A DNA stretch of 64,000 nt. Source: Rhodovulum adriaticum. GTDB taxonomy: Bacteria; Pseudomonadota; Alphaproteobacteria; Rhodobacterales; Rhodobacteraceae. Below, piece after piece: positions 17,196-25,924 of this stretch; the first letter of the stretch is position 1, and each line of letters begins with the position of its first letter. Under the pieces are notes generated by a model. The model had not been told where the DNA came from, did no database searches, and saw nothing but the letters and a program-made list of their open reading frames with translations. The stretch spans positions 110,180 through 174,179 of the forward strand of contig NZ_SLXL01000005.1 in the NCBI RefSeq assembly GCF_004345735.1, written 5' to 3'. The translations under genes were made by a program, and so were the position numbers.

Positions 17196-18133
17196 CCGCG
17201 GCCGCAATGCTGATCGCCATGGCGCTGGAGGGCGCATTGGGCTGGCCGGATCGGCTGCAAGCCCGGATCGGCCACCCGGTGGTCTGGATCGGCGCAGTGA
17301 TCGCCGCGCTGGAGGAGCGCTGGAACCGCCCCGGCGAGACAGAGGGCAGGCGCGTGACCCTGGGGGCGGCAACGGTGGTCGTCGTGGTCGGCGCGGCGGT
17401 TTTGCCCGCGCTGCTGGTGCAGGCGATCCTGCCGGGGGGCTGGGTCGGCACGGTTCTGACCGGCATCCTGGCCGCACCGCTGGTCGCCGGGCGCAGCCTG
17501 TATGACCATGTGGCCGCCGTGGCCCGCGCCCTGGCGGCGAACGACATGGCAGGTGCCCGGGGCGCGGTGGCCATGATCGTGGGCCGCGACCCGGCGAAAC
17601 TGAACCGGGCCGGGATCGCCCGCGCTGCCCTGGAAAGCCTGGCCGAGAATGCCTCGGACGGGGTGGTGGCGCCGGTATTCTGGGGCGTGGTGTTCGGGCT
17701 GCCGGGCATCGCGGGCTACAAGGCGATCAACACGCTGGACAGCATGATCGGGCACCGCAACGACCGCTATCGCCAGTTCGGGCGGGTCGCGGCGCGGCTG
17801 GACGATCTGGCCAACCTGATCCCCGCGCGGCTGACCGGGGTGCTGTTCTGCGCGGTGGCACGCCGCCCGCGCGCGGCGCTGGCCACGATGCGCCGTGATG
17901 CGCGCGCGCACCGCTCGCCCAATGCCGGATGGCCGGAATCGGCAATGGCGGGGGGCTTGGGCGTGCGCCTGTCGGGGCCGCGCGTCTATGGGGATCGCAT
18001 CAGCGAGGAACCCTGGCTGAACGCAGGCGCCCCCGATCCCGACGCGGCGGCGATGCGGGCGGGGCTGTGGCTGTACCTGCGCGGGTTGGGGGCGCTGGCG
18101 CTGATGCTGGCCGTGCTGGCCAGCACGATCTGA
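17192..18133 (+). CDS. cobD: CobD/CbiB, adenosylcobinamide-phosphate synthase
   Basis: A 313-residue integral membrane protein that attaches aminopropanol (phosphate) to adenosylcobyric acid. Family motifs: LEGALGWPDRLQARIGHPVVWIGA, VGRDPAKLNRAGIARAALES, SLAENASDGVVAPVFW, YKAINTLDSMIGHRN and SPNAGWPESAMAGGLGVRL. Hydrophobic segments lie near residues 55-95, 155-175 and at the C-terminus. It sits between the kinase and decarboxylase genes of the same branch. Confidence 0.95.
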   Translation: MTAAAMLIAMALEGALGWPDRLQARIGHPVVWIGAVIAALEERWNRPGETEGRRVTLGAATVVVVVGAAVLPALLVQAILPGGWVGTVLTGILAAPLVAGRSLYDHVAAVARALAANDMAGARGAVAMIVGRDPAKLNRAGIARAALESLAENASDGVVAPVFWGVVFGLPGIAGYKAINTLDSMIGHRNDRYRQFGRVAARLDDLANLIPARLTGVLFCAVARRPRAALATMRRDARAHRSPNAGWPESAMAGGLGVRLSGPRVYGDRISEEPWLNAGAPDPDAAAMRAGLWLYLRGLGALALMLAVLASTI

Positions 18134-18142
18134 GGGGCACGC

Positions 18143-19117
18143 ATGGACCAAGGGAACGACCATGGCGGCGATCTGGCCCAGGCGATGGGGCTGTTCGGCG
18201 GCACGACAGCGGACTGGATCGACCTGTCCACAGGCATCAACCGGGTGCCCTACCCGGCCGCGCCTGCCAGTGCCGCGGCGCTGCGCGATCTGCCGGGCCG
18301 GGCCGCGCGGGACCGGCTGATCGGCGCGGCGCAGGCGGCCTATGCCACGGACTGGCCGGTGCTGCCGCTGGCTGGCGCCCAGGCGGCCATCCAGCTGGTG
18401 CCCGCCATCGCGCCGCCGGGGCCGGTGCGGATCGTCGCGCCGACCTATAACGAACATGCCGGCGTGCTGCGGACCGCCGGGCGCGACGTGCAGGCGGTCG
18501 AGGAGGCGCAGGCATTGGCGGGCGCAGCCCTGGGCATCGTCGTCAATCCGAACAATCCCGACGGCCAGCGATGGGCACCCGATACGCTGCGGGGGCTGGC
18601 CGATCGGGTCGGGCTGCTGGTCGTGGACGAAAGCTTTGCCGATCCGCACCCCGAACTGTCGGTTCTGGGCGGCCCCTGCCCCGATAACGTGCTGGTGCTG
18701 CGCTCGTTCGGTAAATTCTATGGGCTGGCGGGGTTGCGGCTGGGCTTTGCCCTGGGGTCGCGCGCCCTGCTGGACCGGATGGCCGCGCGGGCCGGGCCAT
18801 GGCCCGTCTGCGGCCCCGCGATCGAGGCGGGCACCCAAGCGCTGGCCGATGCGGAATGGCGCGCGGACAGCATCGCGCGGCTGGCGGACGACGCAGCCCG
18901 GGCCGACGCGCTGGCCGCCGCCGCGGGCTGGCCGCTGGTCGGCGGCACGGCACTGTTCCGGCTGTATGACACGGGCGATGCCCCGGCCGCGCGGGCCAGG
19001 CTGGCCCGGCACCATATCTGGACGCGCATCTTTCCCTACTCGGCCAAATGGCTACGCCTGGGCCTGCCCGGAACCCCGGCAGAATGGGCACGGCTGGCCG
19101 CGGCCCTGCGGGCCTAG
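18143..19117 (+). CDS. cobC: CobC, L-threonine-O-3-phosphate decarboxylase-like PLP enzyme
   Basis: A 324-residue class I/II aminotransferase-fold protein. WIDLSTGINRVPYP is the typical cob start; then come VVNPNNPDGQRW, VVDESFADPHPE and the PLP lysine in VLRSFGKFYGLAGLRLGFALG (about residue 192), and the C-terminal WLRLGLPGTPAEW. It is expected to yield (R)-1-aminopropan-2-ol phosphate from threonine phosphate made by the kinase two genes upstream. Ten bases separate it from cobD. It ends the cobalamin cluster. Confidence 0.9.
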   Translation: MDQGNDHGGDLAQAMGLFGGTTADWIDLSTGINRVPYPAAPASAAALRDLPGRAARDRLIGAAQAAYATDWPVLPLAGAQAAIQLVPAIAPPGPVRIVAPTYNEHAGVLRTAGRDVQAVEEAQALAGAALGIVVNPNNPDGQRWAPDTLRGLADRVGLLVVDESFADPHPELSVLGGPCPDNVLVLRSFGKFYGLAGLRLGFALGSRALLDRMAARAGPWPVCGPAIEAGTQALADAEWRADSIARLADDAARADALAAAAGWPLVGGTALFRLYDTGDAPAARARLARHHIWTRIFPYSAKWLRLGLPGTPAEWARLAAALRA

Positions 19118-19140
19118 CGCCGCGCCTGTCGACAATGAAA

Positions 19141-19164
19141 CGGCCGGTGCTTGCGCACCGGCCG
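19141..19164 (-). terminator. Terminator downstream of nifK
   Basis: A perfect 10-bp stem (CGGCCGGTGC / GCACCGGCCG) with loop TTGC or its complement. On the minus strand it is followed by TTTCATT, on the plus strand by a GC-rich stretch, so it fits best as the end of nifHDK; it may also stop the convergent cobC transcript. Confidence 0.75.
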
Positions 19165-19224
19165 CTCCGGGGATTGGCGATCCCGGCGTTGGAAGAGGAC
19201 AGGAGAAACGGGACCGCCGAACCC

Positions 19225-20763
19225 TTAGCGCGTGAGGTCGAAGGAGATATCCGTCTCGCCCAGCTTGCCGGTATCGGTATCCAGCTTGTCGAAGACCGTA
19301 TCCAGCAGCTTGACCAGAACGTTCAGCGCCCCCTGGTAGCCCCAGGTCGGGAAGCGGTGGTGATGGTGGCGATCGAAGATCGGGAAGGTCAGGCGGATCA
19401 GCGGAATGCCCAGGTCACGTTCCAGATACTTGCCGTAGCTGCTGCCGATCAGCAGATCCGTGGGTTCCGTCGCCAGGATCGAGCGCAGGTGCCACAGGTC
19501 CTTGCCGGCCCAGACCTGGCAGTTCGCACCGAAGGGCGAGGAAGCCAGCAGCTCTTCCATCTGGGCCTTCCACTCCTTGCCGCCATTGGTGGCCAGGCAG
19601 TGGGTCGGCTCGCCGCCGGTTTCCATGACGAAGCGGGCCATCGCATAGACGAAGTCCGGGTCGCCATAGATCGCGTAGGTCTTGCCGTGCAGGTAGGCTT
19701 GGCTGTCGGCCATCGCGTCGACCAGGCGGCCGCGCTCCAGCGTCAGGCTGTCGGGGATCGCCTTGCCGGTCAGTTCGCTGACCTTCATCAGGAACTCGTC
19801 GGTGCCGGCAACGCCCATCGGGTAGTGGAAGATGGCGGTTTCCTGACCGGCCTTTTCACACAACTCCAGCGTCTTCTTGGTGTTGTATTCCTGCATGGAC
19901 AGGGTGGCCTTGGCGTTCAAAGCGGCCTTGGTGTCCTCCAGCTTGGTGCCGCCGTCATACATGCGGAATTCACCGTCCGAGGGGGTGTCGTAGACATCCG
20001 ACACATCCGACAGCAGCGTGTAGTCAACGCCCATCGCGTCCAGCATCCGGGTCAGTTCGCGGTTGTTGCCCACCGCGTAGCCGTCAAAGCCGGGGATAAT
20101 GTTGATGCTGTCGTTGGCCTTGCGCTCGGCATCCTTCCAGAAGTGACCCAGGATCCCCTTCATCATGTTGTCGTAGCCATCCACATGGCTGCCGACGAAG
20201 GCGGGGGTGTGGGCGAAGGGCACGTCGAAGTCCTCGGGGACCGAGCCCTTGTCCTTGGCCTGGATGATGAAGGAGTTGAGGTCGTCACCGATGACCTCGG
20301 CCATGCAGGTGGTGGAAACCGCGATCATTTTCGGTTCATACAGCGCATAGGTGTTGGCCAGGCCGTCCACCATGTTCACGAGGCCGCCGAACACCGCCGC
20401 GTCCTCGGTCATCGAGGAAGACACCGCCGAGGCCGGCTCCTTGAAGTGGCGCGACAAGTGCGAGCGGTAGTAGGCCACGCAGCCCTGCGAACCGTGCACG
20501 AAGCTCATGGTGCCTTCGAACCCGGCGGCGGCAAAGACCGCGCCCAGCGGCTGACAGGCCTTGGCGGGGTTGATGACCAGCGCCTCGCGGGCGAGGTTCT
20601 TTTCGCGGTAGTCCCAGGATTTCGTCCAGTCCAGGATTTCCGTCACCTGGGGCGCAGCGGGCGCGTTTTCATACGTTTCCCGCTTGTTCTTGAGCATGTC
20701 CTTGTATTCGGGCTCATGGAACAGTGTGTTGTGGTCCAGGACCTTGTCTGCCGATTGAGGCAT
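19225..20763 (-). CDS. nifK: NifK, nitrogenase MoFe protein beta subunit
   Basis: A 512-residue subunit of the alpha2beta2 MoFe protein. The three P-cluster ligands are at Cys70 (KACQPLGA), Cys95 ([10 protein letters not shown]) and Cys153 ([13 protein letters not shown]), the same numbers as in well-studied NifK proteins. The [29 protein letters not shown] and [19 protein letters not shown] segments are also typical. It follows nifD with a 92-bp gap holding a stem-loop. The molybdenum form rather than VnfK/AnfK is indicated by length and motifs. Confidence 0.97.
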   Translation of the reverse strand: MPQSADKVLDHNTLFHEPEYKDMLKNKRETYENAPAAPQVTEILDWTKSWDYREKNLAREALVINPAKACQPLGAVFAAAGFEGTMSFVHGSQGCVAYYRSHLSRHFKEPASAVSSSMTEDAAVFGGLVNMVDGLANTYALYEPKMIAVSTTCMAEVIGDDLNSFIIQAKDKGSVPEDFDVPFAHTPAFVGSHVDGYDNMMKGILGHFWKDAERKANDSINIIPGFDGYAVGNNRELTRMLDAMGVDYTLLSDVSDVYDTPSDGEFRMYDGGTKLEDTKAALNAKATLSMQEYNTKKTLELCEKAGQETAIFHYPMGVAGTDEFLMKVSELTGKAIPDSLTLERGRLVDAMADSQAYLHGKTYAIYGDPDFVYAMARFVMETGGEPTHCLATNGGKEWKAQMEELLASSPFGANCQVWAGKDLWHLRSILATEPTDLLIGSSYGKYLERDLGIPLIRLTFPIFDRHHHHRFPTWGYQGALNVLVKLLDTVFDKLDTDTGKLGETDISFDLTR

Positions 20764-20825
20764 GGTTCACTTCCTTCTTCAGACCCGTCCGCATTCCGAG
20801 ACGCGGCCGAAAGGGTTGAGGGAAA

Positions 20826-20846
20826 GCGGGGGCATCACGCCCCCGC
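20826..20846 (-). other. nifD-nifK intergenic stem-loop
   Basis: An 8-bp perfect stem (GCGGGGGC / GCCCCCGC) with a 5-base loop, just after the nifD stop codon. There is no U-run, so it is more likely an mRNA-stability or processing element, or attenuator, than a strong terminator. Confidence 0.6.
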
Positions 20847-20855
20847 CGGGGCCGA

Positions 20856-22319
20856 TCAGGCCGATTTCTTCCAGGGGGCGTCGAACATGCCCCAGACCGG
20901 GTTGTTGATCGCCAGGTCCATGTCACGGGCAAAGATGGCGAAGCCGTCATAGCCGTGATAGGGGCCCGAGTAGTCCCAGCTGTGCATCTGGCGGAACGGA
21001 ATACCCATCTTCTGCGTCGGGTATTTTTCCTTGATGCCGGAACCGACCAGGTCGGGGCGGATCGTTTCGATGAACTTCTCCAGCTCGTAGCCGGTCACGT
21101 CATCGTAGATCAGCGTGCCTTCCTTGATGTGTTCGCCGGTGCGCTTGTAGTCGTCGCCATGGGCGAATTCGTAACCCGTGCCGACGATTTCCATGCCCAG
21201 GTCGTCATAGGCGGTCGCTACGTGACGGGGGCGCAGGCCGCCGACATACAGCATGACCTTCTTGCCTTCGAGGCGCGGCTTGTATTTCGCCATGATCTCG
21301 TCGACCAGCGGCTGGTACTTGGCGATGACCTTTTCGGCGTTGTCCTGGATGGTCTTGTCGAACTTGGCCGCGATGGCGCGCAGGGACGCGGCGATCTGGC
21401 TGGGCCCGAAGAAGTTGTATTCCATCCACGGCACGCCGTGCTTCTCTTCCATGTGACGGCAGATGTAGTTCATCGACCGGTAGCAGTGGATGAGGTTCAG
21501 CTTGGCCTTGGGGGCGTTCTCCATCTCGGCCAGCGTCGCATCGCCCGACCAGGAGCCGACCACGTTCAGGCCGATCTCTTCCAGCAGGATGCGCGACGAC
21601 CAGGCGTCGCCGCCGATGTTGTAGTCGCCGATGATGTTCACATCGTAATCGCTGGCTTCGAACTCAGAGCCTTCGCCCTCCAGCACCCAGTCACGGATGC
21701 AGTCGTTGGCGATGTGGTGGCCCAGCGATTGCGACACGCCGCGGAAACCCTCGCAGCGGACGGGCACGATGGTCTTGTTGACGTCTTTCTTCTTCTTGCG
21801 GGCCACGGCCTCGATGTCGTCGCCGATCAGGCCGATCGGGCATTCCGACTGAACCGAGATGCCCTTGGACAGCGGGAACAGTTCGTTGATCTCGTCGATC
21901 GTCTTTTCCAGCTTCTTGTCGCCGCCAAAGACGATGTCCTTTTCCTGGAAATCGGTCGTGAACTGGAAGGTGACGAAGCTGTCAACGCCGGTGGTGCCGG
22001 TGTAATAGTTGCGACGCTGGGACCAGGAATAATGGCCGCAGCCCACGGGGCCGTGGCTGATATGGACCATGTCCTTGACCGGCCCCCAGACCACGCCTTT
22101 CGACCCAGCATAGGCACAGCCACGGATCGTCATAACGCCGGGCACGGATTTGACGTTGGATTTCACCGTGTCGCATTTCGACAGGATCTCGGTGTCACCC
22201 GCTTCGGCCGGGCCGGCAACGCCGAGGTGCTTGGCGCGCTTCTTCTGCGCTTTTTTCGGATAGGCGGAAAGAACCTCTTCGATGAGGGTCTCGTAGCCGT
22301 CTTCAAGATCTTTTGCCAT
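20856..22319 (-). CDS. nifD: NifD, nitrogenase MoFe protein alpha subunit
   Basis: A 487-residue subunit carrying the FeMo cofactor. P-cluster ligands are Cys68 ([11 protein letters not shown]), Cys94 ([10 protein letters not shown]) and Cys160 ([11 protein letters not shown]); cofactor ligands are Cys279 ([11 protein letters not shown]) and His446 ([18 protein letters not shown]). GHHIAND near residue 200 holds the conserved active-site histidine. I chose the ATG at 22319 ([10 protein letters not shown]), with AAGGAG 9 bp upstream; a frame extension of 15 residues has no family match. Confidence 0.97.
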   Translation of the reverse strand: MAKDLEDGYETLIEEVLSAYPKKAQKKRAKHLGVAGPAEAGDTEILSKCDTVKSNVKSVPGVMTIRGCAYAGSKGVVWGPVKDMVHISHGPVGCGHYSWSQRRNYYTGTTGVDSFVTFQFTTDFQEKDIVFGGDKKLEKTIDEINELFPLSKGISVQSECPIGLIGDDIEAVARKKKKDVNKTIVPVRCEGFRGVSQSLGHHIANDCIRDWVLEGEGSEFEASDYDVNIIGDYNIGGDAWSSRILLEEIGLNVVGSWSGDATLAEMENAPKAKLNLIHCYRSMNYICRHMEEKHGVPWMEYNFFGPSQIAASLRAIAAKFDKTIQDNAEKVIAKYQPLVDEIMAKYKPRLEGKKVMLYVGGLRPRHVATAYDDLGMEIVGTGYEFAHGDDYKRTGEHIKEGTLIYDDVTGYELEKFIETIRPDLVGSGIKEKYPTQKMGIPFRQMHSWDYSGPYHGYDGFAIFARDMDLAINNPVWGMFDAPWKKSA

Positions 22320-22344
22320 CTCAGAGGCTCCTTGGGACAGGGAG

Positions 22345-22370
22345 GGGCCGGCGACCAGCGCCACCGGCCC
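22345..22370 (-). other. nifH-nifD intergenic stem-loop
   Basis: An imperfect GC-rich hairpin whose 7-bp closing stem is GGGCCGG / CCGGCCC, located between the nifH stop and nifD start. Hairpins at this place in other diazotrophs are associated with higher nifH mRNA stability; here that is inference from position. Confidence 0.55.
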
Positions 22371-22385
22371 GGAACGGGGGGACGC

Positions 22386-23294
<909 letters not shown>

Positions 23295-23342
23295 CTATCC
23301 GGTGTCGCGAGAAGCCGTCGCGGCCGCTCTCGCCCCTTCACA

Positions 23343-23358
23343 AGCAGCAAGCGTGCCA
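23343..23358 (-). promoter_or_regulatory. Sigma54 (-24/-12) promoter of nifHDK
   Basis: Minus-strand reading TGGCACGCTTGCTGCT: GG at -24 and GC at -12 with the right 12-bp spacing. The -12 element is CTGC rather than the usual TTGC, exactly as in the nifB promoter. The transcript would start near 23332, giving a leader of about 60 nt. Confidence 0.85.
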
Positions 23359-23424
23359 AGGCCGTGAATCTAATTTTTAAAGCGATTACAAATGGTTGTC
23401 GAAATAGCGGCTGCCGCAGGCACA

Positions 23425-23440
23425 TGTGTCGAACCTGACA
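23425..23440 (-). promoter_or_regulatory. NifA upstream activator sequence of nifHDK
   Basis: TGT-N10-ACA (TGTGTCGAACCTGACA on the plus strand), centred about 82 bp upstream of the sigma54 element, an ordinary distance for NifA acting on nifH. Confidence 0.75.
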
Positions 23441-23497
23441 AAACTGCGACACAGGCTCTTTTCCCGCGCCGGACACGTCTTGCACCCGTCACGCCAT

Positions 23498-23549
23498 GGG
23501 TATTTTCCCCAAGAAGAAGACCCTGCCCTTCTTCTTGGATGAAATACCC
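23498..23549. repeat. Long two-block inverted repeat upstream of nifH
   Basis: Outer arms GGGTATTT / AAATACCC (8 bp) and inner arms CCAAGAAGAAG / CTTCTTCTTGG (11 bp) are nested in the same order with small bulges, around a short loop. It can fold into one long hairpin and lies directly after the terminator of the SIR2-like gene. I have seen GGGTATTT/AAGAAG elements as a dispersed feature of Rhodobacteraceae genomes, but that is recollection, not a search. Confidence 0.7.
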
Positions 23550-23580
23550 AAAAACAAAGCGGCCCCCGGATGGGGGCCGC
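23549..23580 (-). terminator. Rho-independent terminator of the nifB operon
   Basis: A 9-bp stem GCGGCCCCC / GGGGGCCGC with a 4-base loop, followed on the minus strand by TTTGTTTTT. It closes the nifB-fdxN-LRV-nifZ-nifT-SIR2 transcript ahead of the nifH promoter. Confidence 0.85.
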
Positions 23581-23614
23581 CAAGTAAAGGTGCGCGCGCG
23601 CAAGCGCGCTCATG

Positions 23615-24448
23615 TCAGACGGGGGTCGATAGCGCCTCGACCACGGCGTCCAGCGGCAGGTCCAGCCGCTCGATCCCCAATTCATCCATGAACCGCGCCT
23701 CCATCCGGGTCAGATCGCCCGCGATCACCGCCGCGTGGCCGGGGGCGGACCGTTTGGCGATCTGGCGGGCGAACAGGCGCAGCATCTGATCGTCGAAGCG
23801 GCAGCCCAGGAACAAAAAGGGGCGGCCGCTGCGGCGGTTCTGCACCTCGTCGGGGATCGGCGATTGAATGTCTATCTCTGTCAGAACCTCGACATAGTCA
23901 CTGTCCGACATCAGGAAAGAATGGCCCGGACGGATGACCCCGTGGGGTTTGTAGACCAGCATCTCCCAATCCGGGTCGGGCTGTTCGCCGATCAGGGTCA
24001 GCGCCGCATCGTAGGCGCGCGTCCAGATCTCGTGCGACTCGCCGTTGCGGCTGACGCCCTGGACAAGGCCCCAGCCAGGCCGGTTCTCGGTTTGCAGCGC
24101 CTCTATGATGCTGCTGTCATACCAGGCATCGACCAGCAGGGGCGGGCGGACCCGGGCCAGCCAGCGGTGCAGCGGGCCGGGGGCGGGCTGATCGGCAAAG
24201 GCCTCTTGCACGATAGCCTCAAGCGTCTTGCGGAAGCGTCGGCTTTCGACGAATTGCGCCACCGACCACATGTTGCCGCGGGCCCGTTTCGGCGCGCGCA
24301 CCTTTGCCTCGATCGCGGCGCACAGCTCGGGCGGAGAGGCGGGCATCTGCCCCCCTGCCAGTGCGGCCACGCCAGCCCCCAGATAGGGAACGCGGCGCCC
24401 TTCGGCGACCTCGGCCAGCAGCTCGGACAGGCGGTCGGGGCCCGGCAT
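23615..24448 (-). CDS. SIR2-like domain protein in the nif operon
   Basis: A 277-residue protein with the outline of a SIR2-type NAD-binding fold: RVPYLGAGVAAL near residue 18 in place of GAGIS, LVDAWYDSSIIEAL where sirtuin-like proteins have a nucleotide-binding T-x-N-x-D, VYKPHGVIRPGHSFLMSDSDYVEVL like the KLHG segment of SIR2_2 proteins, and FLFLGCRFDDQML. The zinc-binding Cys quartet of deacetylases is missing. It is the last gene of the nifB operon, four bases after nifT. Activity (NADase, deacylase or pure NAD sensor) is not predictable from sequence; a role linked to nitrogenase is inferred only from the operon. Confidence 0.7.
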   Translation of the reverse strand: MPGPDRLSELLAEVAEGRRVPYLGAGVAALAGGQMPASPPELCAAIEAKVRAPKRARGNMWSVAQFVESRRFRKTLEAIVQEAFADQPAPGPLHRWLARVRPPLLVDAWYDSSIIEALQTENRPGWGLVQGVSRNGESHEIWTRAYDAALTLIGEQPDPDWEMLVYKPHGVIRPGHSFLMSDSDYVEVLTEIDIQSPIPDEVQNRRSGRPFLFLGCRFDDQMLRLFARQIAKRSAPGHAAVIAGDLTRMEARFMDELGIERLDLPLDAVVEALSTPV

Positions 24449-24452
24449 CGCC

Positions 24453-24662
24453 CTACTCGACCGACAGACGGCGGGCGTCCACCGTGATCGGCAGTTTCGG
24501 CGCCTCGTCGAAGGCGGGCATATCAAAGGTCCAGCCGTTCGAGAGTTTCGCCCAGCCGCCCCAGATTTCCGGTTTCTCGGATTCGACGATGATCTCTTCG
24601 AGATCTTTCTTGGGCACGTAGACTTCCATACCCTTGGGCGTTTCGCGGACCATGATCTTCAT
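24453..24662 (-). CDS. nifT: NifT/FixU family protein
   Basis: A 69-residue protein matching NifT: MKIMVRETPKGMEVYVPKKD, then EKPEIWGGWAKLSNGW and the C-terminal LPITVDARRL. NifT is widespread in nif clusters, dispensable where tested and without known biochemical function. Its start overlaps the nifZ stop (ATGA). Confidence 0.92.
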   Translation of the reverse strand: MKIMVRETPKGMEVYVPKKDLEEIIVESEKPEIWGGWAKLSNGWTFDMPAFDEAPKLPITVDARRLSVE

Positions 24663-24937
24663 TTGGCTGTCTCCTTTTCGAGGCTGTCGAGTTCGTCCTT
24701 GCGCATGCCGACGATGGACCGGCTGTCCACGAATTCGACCGCGTAGATGTAGAACTGGTTCAGGAAGGTGCCGATGTCGCGGATATAGCCGACCTCGCCC
24801 TTGCGGACGACGAATTCGCCCACCTCGCAGCCGGGCACGGTGCCGTCGTTGCGGATATGCTTGCGCGCGCGCACCTTGTCGCCGGGGTCAAAGGCGGGCG
24901 GGCCGTAAATCTCTATCTCGCGGTCGTCAGTGGACAT
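24659..24937 (-). CDS. nifZ: NifZ, MoFe protein maturation factor
   Basis: A 92-residue protein of the NifZ family: PAFDPGDKVRARKHIRNDGT, VRKGEVGYIRDIGTFL and YIYAVEFVDSRSIVGMR. NifZ assists formation of the second P-cluster pair in the MoFe protein. I chose the ATG at 24937 with GGAAG just upstream; this start lies 11 bp inside the 3' end of the upstream LRV gene. Confidence 0.92.
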   Translation of the reverse strand: MSTDDREIEIYGPPAFDPGDKVRARKHIRNDGTVPGCEVGEFVVRKGEVGYIRDIGTFLNQFYIYAVEFVDSRSIVGMRKDELDSLEKETAK

Positions 24938-25697
24938 CGGCGCTTCCTTTCGGGTCAAGTTCGGCCAGCCGCTCGGACGCGGCATCGCGCACCGGGGGTT
25001 CGGGGTCGCGCAGCAGGCGCCGGGCCAGGGCGGCGTCGGCGCGTTCGGCCACGGCGTGGCGCACGCGCAGATCGGGGTCATCGGCCAGCACGGGCAGCGC
25101 CACGGTGTCGATCCGGGCGGCCACGGCGCGGCGGACCAGCGGTTCGGGGTCGGCGCGCATCGTGTCCAGCCAGCGCGGCGCGATGCGCCGGGCGACGATG
25201 ACCCGGATTTCGGGGTCGGGATCGTGCATCAGGATAGGCAGCACGCCCGGATCGACGCGACGCGCCGCGATCTGGCGCACATAGGCGTCCTCGTCCCGCA
25301 ACAGCGGCATCAGGTCGGTCAGCGGCATCCGCCAGGCCAGGGCAATCCGCACCTCGCGGTCGGGATCGCCCAGGGCCGCGCGGGCCTGGGCCGCAGGCAG
25401 GCGCAGTGCCGCCACGGCCCGCACGCCCGGATCGGGATCGTTCAGCAGCGGCTTCAGCCGGAAAACGTTGGCCACGCGCGCGGCCTGCGCGCGGGTTTCG
25501 TGATAGGGCGCATCCAGGCACGCGTTGGCGGCATCCGGGTTCAGCATGAAGAACCGGGCGATCCGGGGGGCGTAGCGGTCAAAGGCGCAGGCCCAGCCCT
25601 GCCCGCATTGCCGCCCGGCCAAGAGGGGCGCAAAGCGGCAGGTGGCGCAGTCCAGCGCCTGCCCCTGCCAGTCCACCGGATCGGGTCCACCTGACAT
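24927..25697 (-). CDS. 4Fe-4S leucine-rich-variant (LRV) repeat protein
   Basis: A 256-residue protein with an N-terminal Cys cluster (Cys17, Cys20, Cys31, Cys37: DCATCRFAPLL, GRQCGQGWAC) followed by about eight helical repeats of about 24 residues with the core DPDPxVRxxVAxR. This is the arrangement of the Azotobacter LRV protein, which has a 4Fe-4S cluster and is also encoded next to nifB. The function is unknown. Start at 25697, seven bases after the fdxN stop. Confidence 0.88.
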   Translation of the reverse strand: MSGGPDPVDWQGQALDCATCRFAPLLAGRQCGQGWACAFDRYAPRIARFFMLNPDAANACLDAPYHETRAQAARVANVFRLKPLLNDPDPGVRAVAALRLPAAQARAALGDPDREVRIALAWRMPLTDLMPLLRDEDAYVRQIAARRVDPGVLPILMHDPDPEIRVIVARRIAPRWLDTMRADPEPLVRRAVAARIDTVALPVLADDPDLRVRHAVAERADAALARRLLRDPEPPVRDAASERLAELDPKGSADVH

Positions 25698-25704
25698 CGC
25701 ACGC

Positions 25705-25899
25705 TCAGACCGGGATGCAGGTTTCGGGCACCGGGCAGACCTCGGCGCATTGCGGATTCTCGTATTGGCCCGCGCATTCGGTGCACTTGTCCGGATCGAT
25801 GACGAAGGTGCCCCCGGTGTAGGAAATCGCGGCGTTCGGGCATTCGAATTCGCAGGCGCCGCAGGCGGTGCAGTTCGACTCGACGATCCTGAAGGACAT
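25705..25899 (-). CDS. fdxN: FdxN-type 2[4Fe-4S] ferredoxin
   Basis: A 64-residue ferredoxin with two clusters: Cys10, 13, 16, 20 ([12 protein letters not shown]) and Cys39, 42, 51, 55 ([17 protein letters not shown]), the second with the eight-residue insertion seen in nif-linked ferredoxins. Adjacent to nifB, such ferredoxins supply electrons for cofactor assembly or to nitrogenase. It follows nifB by 25 bp and has GGAG before the ATG. Confidence 0.93.
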   Translation of the reverse strand: MSFRIVESNCTACGACEFECPNAAISYTGGTFVIDPDKCTECAGQYENPQCAEVCPVPETCIPV

Positions 25900-25924
25900 G
25901 GCGGTCTCCTTGCGGGCGGCGCGC

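Noticed and set aside
16385..19015. An 876-codon minus-strand open frame over bluE, cobD and cobC
   Set aside because: Arg/Gln/His-rich composition without domains, fully explained as the complement of three well-supported genes.
19225..22319. Alternative (V- or Fe-only) nitrogenase
   Set aside because: NifD/NifK lengths and ligand spacing fit the Mo enzyme and no delta subunit gene lies between them.
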